64,000 nucleotides of DNA from Patiria miniata (lineage: Eukaryota > Echinodermata > Asteroidea > Valvatida > Asterinidae): assembly GCF_015706575.1 (NCBI RefSeq), contig NW_024037063.1, forward strand, positions 15,934,927 to 15,998,926, in the 5' to 3' direction. Both the position numbers and the translations under genes were made by a program. Shown here one piece after another: positions 21,493 through 33,159 of this stretch. A model generated the notes under the pieces. It did no database searches. It was not told the origin of the DNA and was given only the letters and a program-made list of their open reading frames with translations. Position 1 is the stretch's first letter. Each line of letters begins with the position of its first letter.

Positions 21493-22560
21493 AATACCTC
21501 TTCGGTCAAAAAAACAAATCTTTTCAGTCCAAAAATCAAAACAAGTCAAAAACTAGACATTGCCAACCATTTTGTTCAGCAATTTTACTTCGCGTTTAAC
21601 GAAACACCCCTCTGACTATAATATGGAATGCCCCTCCACAAACTCGTTACCTTATAAGGACATTGGCGTGCGCGTCGTGCGTACTGCGCGATGTCGCACA
21701 AAACGCAGCTGGGCTGGTAGAGTGTGAATTTTAAACCATGAAATACTGATTCACTGGTTGTATTGCGCGTGCATACATGAGGAATGTGAATATTCAACCA
21801 ATGAAACGTTCAAAGGCACCGGATTTCATGGGAGTCCAAATTTCATGTGACACTGGAAAACTGTTTAAGACCAGCTAGCCATATCTTTATCATCCGTTTA
21901 AGACCGGCCACGTGACGGGCTCTCGATAGGAATGCGTAAACTGTCTTAGGTATTTATGAATGTATATTAAGAATGATGTTGGTGTGATATATTTTTTGTT
22001 TATTTGATATTGTGATACATCATAGTGGACTCTGTGAATACTCAAAATAACAATTGGGGTCTAGTACATGTTCATTGATTAATTATTGTCTGTATATATT
22101 AAATTATTTTCTTGATTTCATTCACATTACAATCTTGTGTCTATGATAAATCATTTTGCTTTTCACTTTGGTAGGTCAGCAAGCCCAACTAAATTCCTAG
22201 ATGTTTTTCTGGTCTTGCCGTGCCAATGACTGAGTAGGCATTGTTGTGAATGAAGGTGTTGTGTATTAAGATAAAAGGAGCTGCCAACAAGACCTTCCGT
22301 TTTTTCCTTCTTTCAAAAGGTTAAATTTAAGTTTCTGATAATTGAAGGTTCAGTTGTTTAAAAAAATGTTATTACACTTGATCCCGCTCCTGCTTCAATC
22401 CACCATTCACACAAAAGGAAGGTCAATGAGTGGGCACAGGCCACATTATACAATTGTTGCCTGCTGTAACAGGGTCCATGGTGTTTTGTACACCAAATGG
22501 ATGTGTCCGATCACTACAGCTTTATTCTTTATTTACATATATCTTTTAACGATTGTATGG
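21493..22560. other. Non-coding stretch, repeat-like at the left
   Basis: The left part holds the additional GTTTAAGACC phrases. The rest is AT-rich with no gene recognised. Confidence 0.4.
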
Positions 22561-22564
22561 GAAC

Positions 22565-23470
22565 CAAGTTAGGAGATGATACAACTGTTGCTGGGCTTAT
22601 CTCACATGGTGATGAAGGACACTATTGTGAGCAAACAGATATTTTAGTGAAATAGTGCTCTGAGAATAACCTTCAGCTAAATATTGCCAAGATTAAGGAG
22701 ATGATCATTGATTTTTCCGTCAGGGAATAATGAAGTTTTGCAACTCTTTATCAATGGGACGGAGGTGGAAAGGATGTCTTTGTTGAAAATTTAAGGTATT
22801 TTTATTCAAATTCTTTGGGGTGGGCTGAACATGTTGATTACTGTGTGAAGAAGGTTCAGCAGTGGTTGTATTTTCTTTGCAGTTTGAGAAGTTCCGGGTA
22901 AGCACTGATGTTCTCATTATGTTTTATCGTGCTGTCATCGAGAGTGTTCGCACACTCTCTATCACCATTTGGTACAGGAACATTACTGTTCATGACAAAA
23001 GGAAAATAGCCTGTGTAGATGACACAGCGTCACAGATTATTATTGGTGTTCAAATGACTTCGGCTGAGATCTACCAACAGCGAACATTGACACGAGCTTG
23101 TGCAATAACTGCAGATGAATCTCATCCTGCTAATGGGCTTTTCAGATGATGAGACACAAATATTGATCAATCGAGGGACCGACTATTAAGTGATCAAATC
23201 GCTCTTATAACACTGCAGTTAGATATTTAAATGGGAATTTTAAACAACTATAATGTATTTTTAACTCGAGAAATATATGTTGTAAATGACGTTTGTAATG
23301 TTCTGCTTTATTATTTTTTCTTTGAGATTTTATGTGTTCGAATGTATTAAATTGGTGTATTTTTAAATGTTTAATTCTTAATCTGTAGTAAATTTTTAGC
23401 GAGCAATCACGTGAATTTCTACTATATTGTACTTTTTTCATATATGAAGCTATAAATCAATCAATCAATA
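22565..23470 (+). pseudogene. LINE reverse transcriptase 3' fragment with (TCAA)n tail
   Basis: The plus strand gives GDDTTVAGLISHGDEGHY and NNLQLNIAKIKEMIIDFS, then QQWLYFLCSLRKFRVSTDVL and MFYRAVIESVRTLSITIWYR. The order D-D-[TS]-x-V, C.ENNLQLN..K.KE, LRKF..S...L..FYRA.IES is that of the thumb/C-terminal region following the YADD-type catalytic motif of non-LTR elements. Two stop codons and at least two frameshifts are present. The 3' side runs through AT-rich sequence to a TCAATCAATCAATAA microsatellite, a common LINE tail. The clade was not determined. Confidence 0.8.
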
Positions 23471-25785
23471 AACATATTCCCAATGTTTGGTTTCATCATC
23501 AGCTTCAGGCAATTTCTTAAGCCCTTGATGGAACTCCAGCTAAATTTATGTCCTGTTTTCAAAAAATAATTAGATATATTTCTATATAATCTGAAACGGT
23601 TTTGTATGTTGCAGTAAATTGGTTTTGATGTTGTGAGCGTAAAATTATTCCAAAGCCAAACCAGAGACAAAACCAAAGTTTCATTTTTTGTTAACCATTA
23701 CGAAGATCTTTGGTAGAAACGTCCAGAAGAAACTGTCTATTGGGTATCATAATAAACTAGTGCCTTGTGTTCCTTCTTCCATTCTGTAATTTATAGGTGT
23801 TCAAATATCAGTGACTCAATTTGACTCAAGCATAAATTAGACTCGACTTGACCACACACTGTAACTCGACTCGATTTTCTTGACCCAATGATTCAACTTG
23901 ACTTAAGAGTCACTTCCTTGAAATGACTCGACTCGACTTGAGTCATAAACTGTAAGTGACTCATTACAACTCTGGTTTATCAATTTGATGTTATGCGAAT
24001 CAACGAGGATTCGCAAATTCACGGTGTCACAGTGATCGCCATCTTTACTTTCGTGTTGCGTTTTGTCATCTTCATTGGTGTTTGGGTTCCGCTTTTTTTT
24101 ACTCACCCTGTAACGACACTCCTGCTGGTCTTAAATATTGCTAACTATAGTTGGTTGAGTGCAGTAACCTATGTAAAGAGGACTTTTGTTCTCTTAGCCA
24201 TACAACGTACAAAACTGGAGGGACAAAATATAATTTTGTTCGTCCATTTGCCCCTCGATTTCATGAGTTCTTCTATTGGATTACCTGTAGATGTCAGTTA
24301 AAATGTTGGGGACGGCAGACGAGAAGTGGAGAATTTTCAGTTGGCACAAATGAGAAAATGACGTTAACGGTATGCACCGTCATGAATTCTTTGCAAGGAC
24401 AGATAACAAAGTCATTTTCCCAAACTATCATTGCATCGTGCGTTGCTCCGGTCCAGTAGATAACTGTTTTAGTGCGTGAAAATTAAGTTCCTTTACCCGA
24501 TAGCTGCTTACGTCAAAAGTTTTGTGCACAGAGCCCACAATGTGTGACATTCTGCAAGCCACGCACAGTAAATAAACATTCTGTCGGTGTTAAAAAAGTC
24601 CAAGTGGGAACGCGTGGCAGAACGCAAAGGAACATTGACGGTGAGTCACAGTAAGTATCGCAAGGCCATGGAAGAAAAGTCCAATGGGAACACTGCTTTA
24701 GTGTTTGCCCACCTCATGACACAAGCCGAACTGCTAATGGGTAATGGAGTACCGAAGTGTGACGTCATTTAAAACCAGATAGTGTAGTGCAAATGAAAGG
24801 AGTACGCGTGCATGTTGGTTCACTGGCTGAATCACGTGCTAAGGTCTTTTACACACATTTTGTGCGGGTGACGTATTCACTTCGGTACCCCACTCCACGG
24901 TTACTGTGTTTACACAGCAATGTACCATAAGCTTTTTGGGCTCCTTCATAAATATCAACATCTCCTGAACATTATTAACATGGTGTTACCCAGACATTCC
25001 ATTCATTATCAACATGTTTGGCAATCAACTTAACCCTGCGCAGCGTTTACAAAAAAAAAATTGGCAACAACTCGTCAACTGCTGCCCTTTGGGCAGCAGG
25101 TACTTTCCCGCACTATGCAAGACCCTATTCATAGCAATACAACAAAAAGCCACATGCCAGCAGGTGTCCAGACAGTTGCCAGACAGTGCGCTGGAAAGAT
25201 AATTGACTGGCGGCTGTGGTATGCAGTTATGAAGGGAGATGACTGTGTCAAGTTACAGGTCTTTGTTGATGTTTCAATGAGACTTGGCAGGAGGTCTGGT
25301 CGAAAGTTTGTTGACACGGCCTGGGTGTAGCCCTGGCTGCAAAGTTCATTGAACCAGCTTATTTGGCAAGGGTCGAATGAGGATTAGATGGAAGGTGACC
25401 GTCATTGGCCCTCAATTTTTTTTTTTTTTCAAAAAATTCGGTTACCTGGGGCCCAAGTTACCTGGGGCCCGCAGGTCACTCTGCGCAAGGTTCCTTCATG
25501 GTAACATCAATACATCTTACCAGGACTTCTAACACAGTCATGTCATAAGCAAAAACATTTCGACAAGTTTTGTGAGTTGTAATGGGACGTGTAATCTTGG
25601 TTAGTTATGTTACAAAAAAAGGACATCAATAAAAAATACATGTTTTTGCAGAAAATTTCTTAAATGGAATACCACTGAAACAAATGCTGGTATTCTGTAA
25701 TTGCTCACTTACTGACAAACATTTTGACATGTAACATTTCTCAATTTCTCTAGTCAGTTTAAAGCATTGCCAAAAACTCTGGGTT
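23471..25785. other. Mostly non-coding; GACTCG cluster and one open segment
   Basis: A GACTCG/GACTTG hexamer cluster lies at about 23810-23965. An inverted pair GGAGTACCGAAGTGTGACGT (near 24745) and GTGACGTATTCACTTCGGTA (near 24868) spans about 150 bp. A segment at 25100-25380 stays open in several frames (for example CVKLQVFVDVSMRLGRRSGR) but I recognise no protein. A CTGGGGCCC phrase is repeated near 25446 and 25463. Confidence 0.4.
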
Positions 25786-25789
25786 AGTT

Positions 25790-26935
25790 ATGTCATACCC
25801 TAGTCACACTAGAGGCAGAATGAGCCGGAATGCAGTCGGAATGAAAATTCTTTGTATATTCCTGGATGTTCGAAGTGCATTCTAAAACTTCTGACTGCAT
25901 TCTGAGTGCATTCCAAATATTCGGGCCCATTCTTGTGGCCGGCCCGAATGTTTTGCTCATGCTCAGAACTTTCGAGGTGCATTCGAAGTGGAGAAATATC
26001 GAACGGCATTCGAAGTGTATTCTAACTGCACTCTGACTGCATTCTAAATATTCTTACGTCATTCCAACAGCATTTCGAAACATTCTGATTGCATTCAAGG
26101 GAGAATCGAAAGGCCAAGCCACTTCAAATCCTGCCAGAATGTCCCGAATGCGCCTCGAATGAGCCGGAATGCACCTCGAATGCATCTCGATTGCTGCCGG
26201 AATCTATTTCGATATTAAAAGAATTCAGCTGGAATGCACTTCGAATGCCGTCAGAATCTTTCGATTGCCGCTCGAATGCGGCTCGAATGCGGCTCGAATG
26301 CAGTCGGAACGTCCCGATTGGCCCTCGAATGAGTCCGAACGTAATTGAGAACAACGCCGAATCGCATAAAAATGCGGCCAGCTGCAGCTGGAACGTCAGT
26401 CTGCATTAAGAAGTCGCCTGGTCAACATCACATCATGCCACCAAGGCTGAGACTGATAAAAATGCTAGATTCGGCAGCATTTTATATCCTATCGGGGACC
26501 ATTCGAAGTGCATTCTAAATATTCGAGCTGCATTCTGTTTGAATTCTTGGACGTTCCAACCATATTCAGTGGCCATTCTGGGAGCGTTCTGACTGCATTC
26601 GAGGTGAATTCGTACAGCATTCGAGGCATGCACCTTCCAACCAGACTTCGAGCGGTATTCGGGCAGCAATCAAAGTGCATTCTAAATATTCTGACTGCAT
26701 TCTAACAGCATTCTAAATATTCCAACTACATTCGAGCTGCATTCGAGAGCTAATACACCCGGAATGCGCAAGAATCATTTGAGGCGGGTTCGAAGCGCAT
26801 TCCAAGTATTCGAACGGCATTCTTACAAAGCTTGGTCAATTTGAAATTCCCTCCTGAATGTGGCACGAATTTTGAAAATTCTTCATTCCGGCTGGTTCTG
26901 CTTGATTCATGCTGATTCCGAATAAGTGAGACGGG
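25790..26935. mobile_element. GAATGC-rich DNA element, about 1.1 kb
   Basis: The left end has GCAGAATGAGCCGGAATG and the right end, inverted, has GCAGAACCAGCCGGAATG; outside these lie GTCACAC / GTCTCAC words. The whole interior is built from degenerate GAATGC, GCATTCTAAATATTC and CTCGAATG words in both orientations. Open frames in it are low-complexity. The layout (short TIR, dense internal repeat words, no gene) resembles a non-autonomous DNA transposon with expanded subterminal repeats. GGTTAGTTA occurs just outside both ends (25783 and 26944). Confidence 0.55.
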
Positions 26936-26939
26936 GGTC

Positions 26940-27824
26940 TTATGGTTAGTTACATCACATTTATCTTTCAGGTTACAATATGAACCTTTGCTCTCTACCT
27001 CAAAAACAAAAACTCACAATAACACTTTCATTTTGCATGTGAAAACAAGAAGCCAAAATAACTACCTAAAATCTGTAACTTTAGCCAAAAACACAGGGTT
27101 TTCTTTACAAAAATGTGTAGTTATGAATTATGCTTGTAGTTCTGCAGATTTCAGCCTTGCCCACTTTCTTGTGGATTTTACCAAAACTAATTCTTGGTGA
27201 GCATCAATGAACTACATGATGTTGGTTGTCCATCTTATTCCAGTGCACCCCTACTCAAATGTTCCAAATAACCAATATAGTGTATAAAAACACCACAATG
27301 TTTTGGATGTGTATGGTTTCAAACTACGCACATCAATACTAGGTAAAATACCATTGCTTGAACAAAGGACACTTACCCTATGTAGTATATCCTATTTTTA
27401 GAGGTCAAACTCCATGTCTTCTTGTAAACTGAACTTTTCTGTCAAAGTTACAACAAAATAAAGCAGTACACATTTATATCCAGACTTGATTTGTGTTATA
27501 AATTTCATGTACATGTATATTATAATTATTAAATGTTTTTAATGTGTGATGTGGTGATCTTGAGTTATAATTGTCCTTTTTCTGTTCACACAGACATCCT
27601 AATTCCATGGATTCTGTGAATACTATACATGTATACATGTCACTATTTCTACACAAATATTCCTGCCCTCACTGTCATCTTAACATTTAAAATGTTTTGC
27701 TGATTCACTGGCGTCTGATGCTGTGTGCCACACCCACCATACTTCTTGTGGACTGATGTCTCTTCGACACATTCATGGTATGTTCAGATCAATGTTAAAA
27801 GCTGCCCGTATAACCAAATGGTCT
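26940..27824. other. Non-coding stretch, no gene recognised
   Basis: AT-rich DNA with several ACATGTA palindromes. No open frame with a recognisable pattern was seen. Confidence 0.45.
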
Positions 27825-28425
27825 TCCTAAAATCCAAAGGGGCAATTCCACGGTTACTCACGTTACATTTTTGATGTGCTTTCCTTGAGTTTCCTTGGGC
27901 TGTAATTACCTTACTGAAAAGGTTTAATAACTGTTATCCCCATGGTAGATAGAGTAGACCTAGACCTACCTAAGCACCAAAGATGACATCCAGAAAAATG
28001 TGTTGCGGTATGTATGGTAAACAAGACATACAAAATCGGTTACTCACGTTACGAAAATGTAACGTGAGTAACTGATATTGTGCATCTTGTTTATCATACA
28101 TAACACATTTTTCTGGATGTCATCTTTGGTGCTTAGGTAGGTCTAGGTCTACTCCATCTACCATGGAGATAATAGTTATTAAACCTTCTCAGTAAGGTAA
28201 TTACAGCCCAAGGAAACTCAAAAGTACATCAAAAATGTAACGTGAGTAACAGTGGAATTGCCCAAAGGGATTTTCCATTCTAGTAAGAAAACACTCACCT
28301 CTGTTTACCTACATTTGCACATCAGCGCACATGCGCACAAACCTTCGCTGAAAAGAATAGCGCCCAAGCCACATGCCCCATGCATGCCCATAAAGGACTC
28401 TGTAACGTAATAATAGCTTGTCCTA

Positions 28426-28458
<33 letters not shown>

Positions 28459-28533
28459 CACAAAAAGGGAGGTATGGTAAACAGAGGCGAGTGTTTTCTT
28501 ACTAGAATGGAAAATCCCTTTGGATTTTAGGAA
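27825..28533. mobile_element. Miniature DIRS-end-like element, split by a palindrome
   Basis: The ends are inverted: TTCCTAAAATCCAAAG, GGATTTTCCATTCTAG and AAGAAAACACTCACCTC on the left are mirrored at about 28470-28533 on the right. The GTAAACAGAGG / GAGTGTTTTC part resembles the terminal repeat of the DIRS element starting at 28534. The interior also shares the phrase AAAGGACTCTGTAAC and TAGCTTGTCCTAG with the DIRS 5' region near 32100. It looks like an internally deleted relative that abuts the larger element. The palindrome 27840-28263 interrupts its left arm. Confidence 0.65.
27840..28263. mobile_element. 424-bp near-perfect palindrome MITE
   Basis: The two arms of about 205 bp are reverse complements with few mismatches and meet near 28048-28060. 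The ends are GGGCAATTCCAC and GTGGAATTGCCC; the motif GTTACTCACGTTAC recurs at ends and centre. The flanks AAAG (27836-27839) and AAAG (28264-28267) are a 4-bp direct repeat. The right arm of the enclosing element keeps an uninterrupted CCAAAGGG-type site, which supports the insertion boundaries. No coding capacity. Confidence 0.85.
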
Positions 28534-28639
28534 TTCCATTACAGAAAACACCTCACCTCCGTTTACATTTTTTACCTACATTTACAGAGTAGCACCGAAA
28601 GTCTCAAGGGAGCGAAGAGTCATGCAGTGGTAATGAAAA

Positions 28640-29750
28640 TCTAAACTAGGCCTACATGTAAATTAGATAACATAAAAAAAGGTTGTTTAGACATACCCGG
28701 GAGCTGCCTATCTAATTCAAAGGAGCTTTGCGGGCTGAGCGGGCTGCTGATCAGGCTGTTTCCTGGAGGACTTTCCTGCCCATGCATCCCTCCAATTGCA
28801 CTACATCCTTCAGGTAGCATGATGTGAAGGTTGAAGGATTTTTCCAGCAGGCTGCTTTCATAATATCTGAAAGAGAAACTCCAAGCAGAAGTTGACATGC
28901 TGCGTGTCTCGTGGGCTCCTGATTTTGATCCTCGATGTTCGGGAGGGCACTCTATGGCCACCGAAATCCATCGAGAGATTGTGGTCACAGAGGCGTGATG
29001 ATGAGGCTGGATGGTCGTAATAAACAGTTGATTGATGTCTCCTCTTAAGGGCTTGGTGCGAGCAATGTAGTACTGTGGGGGGTGAAAGACCATTGATTGG
29101 TTCTTAGTGAGAAAATCTACCCATGGAATTAGTCGTACACCGCCAGGTTCCCATCGAATATGGCCTGGTTCCACTGACAGAGCATGGAGTTTGCTTCTGC
29201 GGCGAGCCATAGCTGCAGCGAGTACAAAGACAGTTTTAACTGTAAGATGATGAAGGGAAGAACTACTTGCCGGTTCAAACGGAAGTTTGGAGAGAGATAA
29301 CAGGACGGTACCCAGGTTTCATGATGGTATCAGCTTCCTGGTAGGAGGCCGATCATTAAACATACCACGTATCAGGTGAGAAATTGATGTATTTGATGAA
29401 GTTGTTGTGCCATCACGGAAACCTTGATTAAGGACACCAATAGCTGATCTGTAGCCCTTAATTGTTGAAGGCCAGAATTGAAAAGGCGAAGAAAGAAATC
29501 CCAAATCGAGGTTACAAATGCAGAACAGGGATTGACAGTTCTCTCCTCGCTCCATTTGGTGAGGTGGAGAAGTCTACTATCATAAGTTCTTCTGGTGGAT
29601 CTCCATCTGCTCTTGGCTGCCAAGGATGTAGCTTCCTCCGAAAGGCCAGTTCCTCGGAAGGAGACTTTGAGAGCATCCAGGCATAAAGATAGAGAAAGGA
29701 TGGATCCGGATATAGAATGTGAGACCTTGGTTGTGACAGAAGGTCTGGGA
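28640..29750 (-). pseudogene. DIRS tyrosine recombinase, frameshifted
   Basis: The N-terminal SAM-like core-binding domain is seen as EEATSLAAKSRWRSTRRTYD and the STIKGYRSAIGVLNQG segment. The catalytic domain has ARRRSKLHALSVEPGHIRW (first arginine region), then HETRSMSTS, which supplies H-x-x-R. The presumed nucleophilic tyrosine lies near 28815 in FTSCYLKDV, but in a different frame from the HETR motif. Frameshifts near 29460, 29330 and 28870 separate the pieces. The enzyme would integrate circular cDNA without target-site duplication. Confidence 0.85.
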
Positions 29751-29759
29751 ACCATAGCT

Positions 29760-30165
29760 GTCATGGCCAAAATGGAGCTATGAGGACTACCCTGGATAGC
29801 ACCGTCTCTATCTTTGTCAGGACCCGTTGTATGAGAGAGATCGGTGGGAAGGCATATGCATGGATTCCTGTCCAGTCGAAGCTGAGGGCATCAACCTTCC
29901 ACGCCATAGGATGAGCATGACGGGTGCTAAATGTTGGAAGCTGGTTGCTCAGGTGGGATGCGAACAGGTCCACCTGTGGTGTTCCGAGTAAGTTGAAGAT
30001 GTGTACTACAGGAGGGTGGAGAGACCATTCTGTTGGAGCGACGCGACCCCTGGAAAGGGCGTCGGCGAGGATGTTCTTCTTCCCGGCCAGATGGGTGGTT
30101 TGAAGAGAGATTTGGCATGGAATGCACCAACTCTCAAGTGGCCCCAAGTGGCCAGGCAGAGAAAC
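29760..30165 (-). pseudogene. DIRS RNase H / linker region
   Basis: The minus strand has an open frame with LQTTHLAGKKNILADALSRG, EWSLHPPVVHIF, TPQVDLFASHLSNQLPTF and DALSFDWTGIHAYAFPPISL. HLAG..N..AD.LSR and QVDLFAS are conserved at the end of the RNase H domain and its linker in DIRS/Ngaro-type polyproteins. The piece joins the reverse transcriptase region upstream after a frameshift near 30150. Confidence 0.85.
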
Positions 30166-30199
30166 AAATAAGGAGTTTGTCTAGAATTAACTGAGTTAC

Positions 30200-31330
30200 T
30201 GGAATCATCTTTGATAGAGGATCTTTTCAAGGGCGAAAGTAGTACAGTAGATGGAGCTGTATGGGGTGCATGTGCATCCTGCACAAAGGGTCCAAATCCA
30301 TCAGACTTGCCATGAGGCCCAGTAGGCGGAACCAAGCTTTGGCTGGGAGAATTGAAGAGGACCTGAAAATCCTGATGCAATCCCAAAGTGTCTGACATCT
30401 TTCCCCAGATGGCATCGCTCTGCCTTTTGTCATGTTTAGAACTGCTCCAAGATAGGTTGGTTGTTGTGTCAGAAACAGAGAGGACTTCTCGACATTGATG
30501 ATGAAGCCCAGATTGAGGGTAAGTTGAACGGTCTGTCTGAGGGCATTTACCGTGTATTGGAAAGTGGGACCCACTACGAGCTAATCGTCTAGGTACAAGA
30601 ATATATGAATCTGCTTTTGATGCAAGAAATCTGCTACTGTTTTGGCTATTCTTGAAAAGACCCATAGGGCTGTGGAGAGGCCGAAGGCTAGGCAGCGAAA
30701 CTAGTACCCAGAACCCTGGTATAAGAACTGGAGAAACTTCTGATGATCTGCATGGATAGGTACATGAAGGTAGGCATCCTTCAGATCGATGGAAGTAGCC
30801 CACCAATTCCTTTTTAGGGACTGGAGCACCATGGAAAGTTTTTGGGTTTGATGTAACTGTTGAGAGGTCGTAAGTTGATGATGGGTCGCCATTTTTCAGG
30901 AGTTGGTCATCGCGGAGGCTGTAGAGGAGGATTGCTGGTGAATTCCAGACGGTACCCTGTAGAGATAGTTTGAAGAACCCAGATGTCTAAGGTTACGTGA
31001 GACCATCTCTGACTGAACTCCCTAAGACGACCACCTACTGGACCCGAAGTAGGAGGGATGAATACTCTGCTGAAGTCAATAACCCTTGTTACCTCGCGAC
31101 CCCCGGGACTTGAAGGGCTGCGAATATCTGGGGGCTGTCTCCTGGTGTAGTTCGAGGAAGATGAAGAAGACCGATGTACCTGATTCTTGGACTGATTAGA
31201 GCCCTGGTCAGTAGAAAACAGCCGTTGTTTCTTCTGGCTGGGCTGACTGGGGACAAAGGTAGACAGGCATTTGGCTGAACGCTGACAAAGATCCAACTTG
31301 TCTTCAGCTTTTAGAAATTTGGCTTCATGC
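30200..31330 (-). pseudogene. DIRS reverse transcriptase, broken
   Basis: From upstream to downstream on the minus strand: PVGGRLREFSQRWSHVTLDI (entry motif of DIRS RT), WWATSIDLKDAYLHVPIHAD (motif with catalytic aspartate), FRCLAFGLSTALWVFSRIAK, then IHIFLYLDD with the catalytic pair of aspartates, and GFIINVEKSSLFLTQQPTYL. The run ends with the thumb-like LGLMASLMDLDPLCRMH. Stops follow LDD and interrupt near 30700 and 30900, so the protein cannot be made in one piece. Confidence 0.9.
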
Positions 31331-32050
31331 AACATAGTTTGGTTGAACCTGTTGTCAAAAAAATCACCCTCTTAGAACCAACTGAAGGGGGAAACAACTT
31401 GTCTACAACAAAGGAGCATCGTAGCAAAGAAGTTGAAGCGTATCCCAAAGCAAATTCCTTGAGGCAAAAACCCAGACAGTCATCCAGAAAATGGAACATT
31501 TCGGGTTATTTACTTGGCTCACACAAGGAAGGGTCTCCATACCATCGGGCAAGGGCATCCAATAACAGGAAAATCCCATCGGAGAAGCCTGGGGAAAAAC
31601 CCGAAGGTCGTAGGCTCAGAACGATGGAGAAAATCTCGCCAAGATTAGCTCGAAAAGCTAGGTTTTGAGTACGAACCCGTAGTAGAAGTATGGCTGAATG
31701 AAGATGGTGCCGGTGGTGCCCCATAGCCTCTGTGACCCGACGGGGCTGGATGGTGTCGAACGCCAAGCACATGCAAGTTGACCTGTGATTCTGAAGGGTG
31801 CATGTGCTCATGTAGACTGCCAAACGTATTTGTCGGTAACGGGATTTGTCGGGGAGTGGCCGTAACTCTCGTTGGAGGAGTGCTCGTCCCCGGAGAATTT
31901 CCAACCACCGAACCCGGAAGATTGGACCTGGTCGTAGCAGTGGAATTTACACTTGGCTTGTTGACTGGAGGGTGATTTCCCGGTAGGACGGCTTGAGCTA
32001 GTAACAGTTTTCTTTTTGGTCTTGGCGGAGTCTGCCATTTTTACAAGCAC
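31300..32050 (-). pseudogene. DIRS gag-like region, degenerate
   Basis: The minus strand begins MADSAKTKKKTVTSSSRPTG and continues through a Ser/Thr/Pro-rich stretch in several frames to a segment with SQPSQKKQRLFSTDQGSN just before the reverse transcriptase. Position and composition fit the first open frame of DIRS elements. The sequence is too degenerate to define domains. Confidence 0.5.
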
Positions 32051-32421
32051 AGCGAGAACGGCTAAAATGTACGTCTTGACACTACGCGTCGCTGAAAAAA
32101 CTAGGACAAGCTATTAAGTTACAGAGTCCTTTGTGGGCATGCGGCATGCAGTGGGCACGGGCCGCCGATTATGCTAGTGCCCACGAACGCCCGGAGGTTT
32201 GTGTTTTTTGTAAGTTTAAGAAACGTGTTAATGTCAGCAAGTCAAATTTATTTGAGTCAAGTCAAGTCACACGACATTTTTTTTTTCAAGTCGAGTCAAG
32301 TCTCAAGTCATTTTTTCCCACATCAAGTCAAGTCTCAAGTCAAAAAAGTAGCGATTCGAGTCCTACTCAGCGACGCGAGTCAACAACACTGAACAGAGGT
32401 GAGGTGTTTTCTGTAATGGAA

Positions 32422-32981
32422 TAAGCATAGTCAGCAGTGTTTGCAACATGTACCTACATATTTGTAGCTAGGACCTACCACCGAACATAACAATTTGCAT
32501 GAATGTTTCACTAACATGATTTCCTTTTCTCATAAACAACAAAATACTTTTTGGATCTGTCTAGTGCACACCCAACCTCTAATTTAATGGTTTAAATATA
32601 CCAGATTCCATATCCTGTGGCATATGTTTGATACCATCAGTAATGAGGTGCACCTACATGTATAGATACAATGTATTGTGCACTCCCTGGTCTTCAACAT
32701 TCTTCCCAGCTACATATCATTTTTGGAGCCCCTTCAAAATATAGCTGCATGGCTAGTCTTCGCGTGTGGACGAGACAAACCCCCTGCTGGCATGTTGGTA
32801 GAGCTTCACTAGTTCCCTATGAAGAAGCGGAGTTCTTTTAAAATTCTCACTTTAATCTAGTGTCTTCATGCTCTAGCCCTATCATACTTGACTGACCGAT
32901 CTCATACACTTACTCAATGTTTAAGCTTCCCATGGCCACAGATCTTCTGATCACACCCGGCTTTCTCTCCCAAGATCCAAG
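32422..32981. other. Non-coding stretch, no gene recognised
   Basis: No exon or terminal repeat was assigned. It may be the former genomic flank of the DIRS element. Confidence 0.4.
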
Positions 32982-33159
32982 CAGTGGCGTAGCCAGGAAT
33001 TTTTCAGTGGGGGGGGGGGGGGGGGGGGGGGGGCTGGAACATTTCATGGGGGGGGCGTCATGTAGATCAATGATAATTTTTTTAGAAACTCAAAATCTCA
33101 GTGGGGGGGGGGAACAAGGTTTCATGGGGGGGGGGGGGGCTGTCGCCCCCCCCCCCCCC
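32982..33159 (+). mobile_element. hAT-like end fragment with long G tracts
   Basis: It starts CAGTGGCGTAGCCAGGAATT and continues with G runs (longest near 33008-33033) separated by AACATTTCATG and ATGTAGATCAATGATAATTT. The same vocabulary in reverse makes the right end of the complete hAT element at 46151-47281. No matching right terminus is present, so this copy is truncated near 33159 after a C run. Confidence 0.75.

Larger units (their letters stand above)
28534..32421 (-). mobile_element. DIRS-type tyrosine-recombinase retrotransposon, 3.9 kb
   Basis: Inverted terminal repeats: TTCCATTACAGAAAACACC then TCACCTC at 28534-28559, mirrored at 32396-32421. On the minus strand the order is a gag-like low-complexity region, a DIRS-clade reverse transcriptase, RNase H and a tyrosine recombinase. 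DIRS elements use the recombinase rather than a DDE integrase and have inverted ends, both seen here. All frames are interrupted by stops or frameshifts, so the copy is defective. Its 5' region (32220-32360) contains a (TCAAG)n-rich stretch. Confidence 0.9.

Noticed and set aside
23993..24460. Hydrophobic frames of about 100 codons resembling a membrane protein
   Set aside because: Overlapping frames in the same region are equally open; no conserved motif or splice context.
26089..26705. Frames rich in E-C-x-S-N repeats
   Set aside because: Translation of degenerate GAATGC words in a non-coding element; both strands are open.
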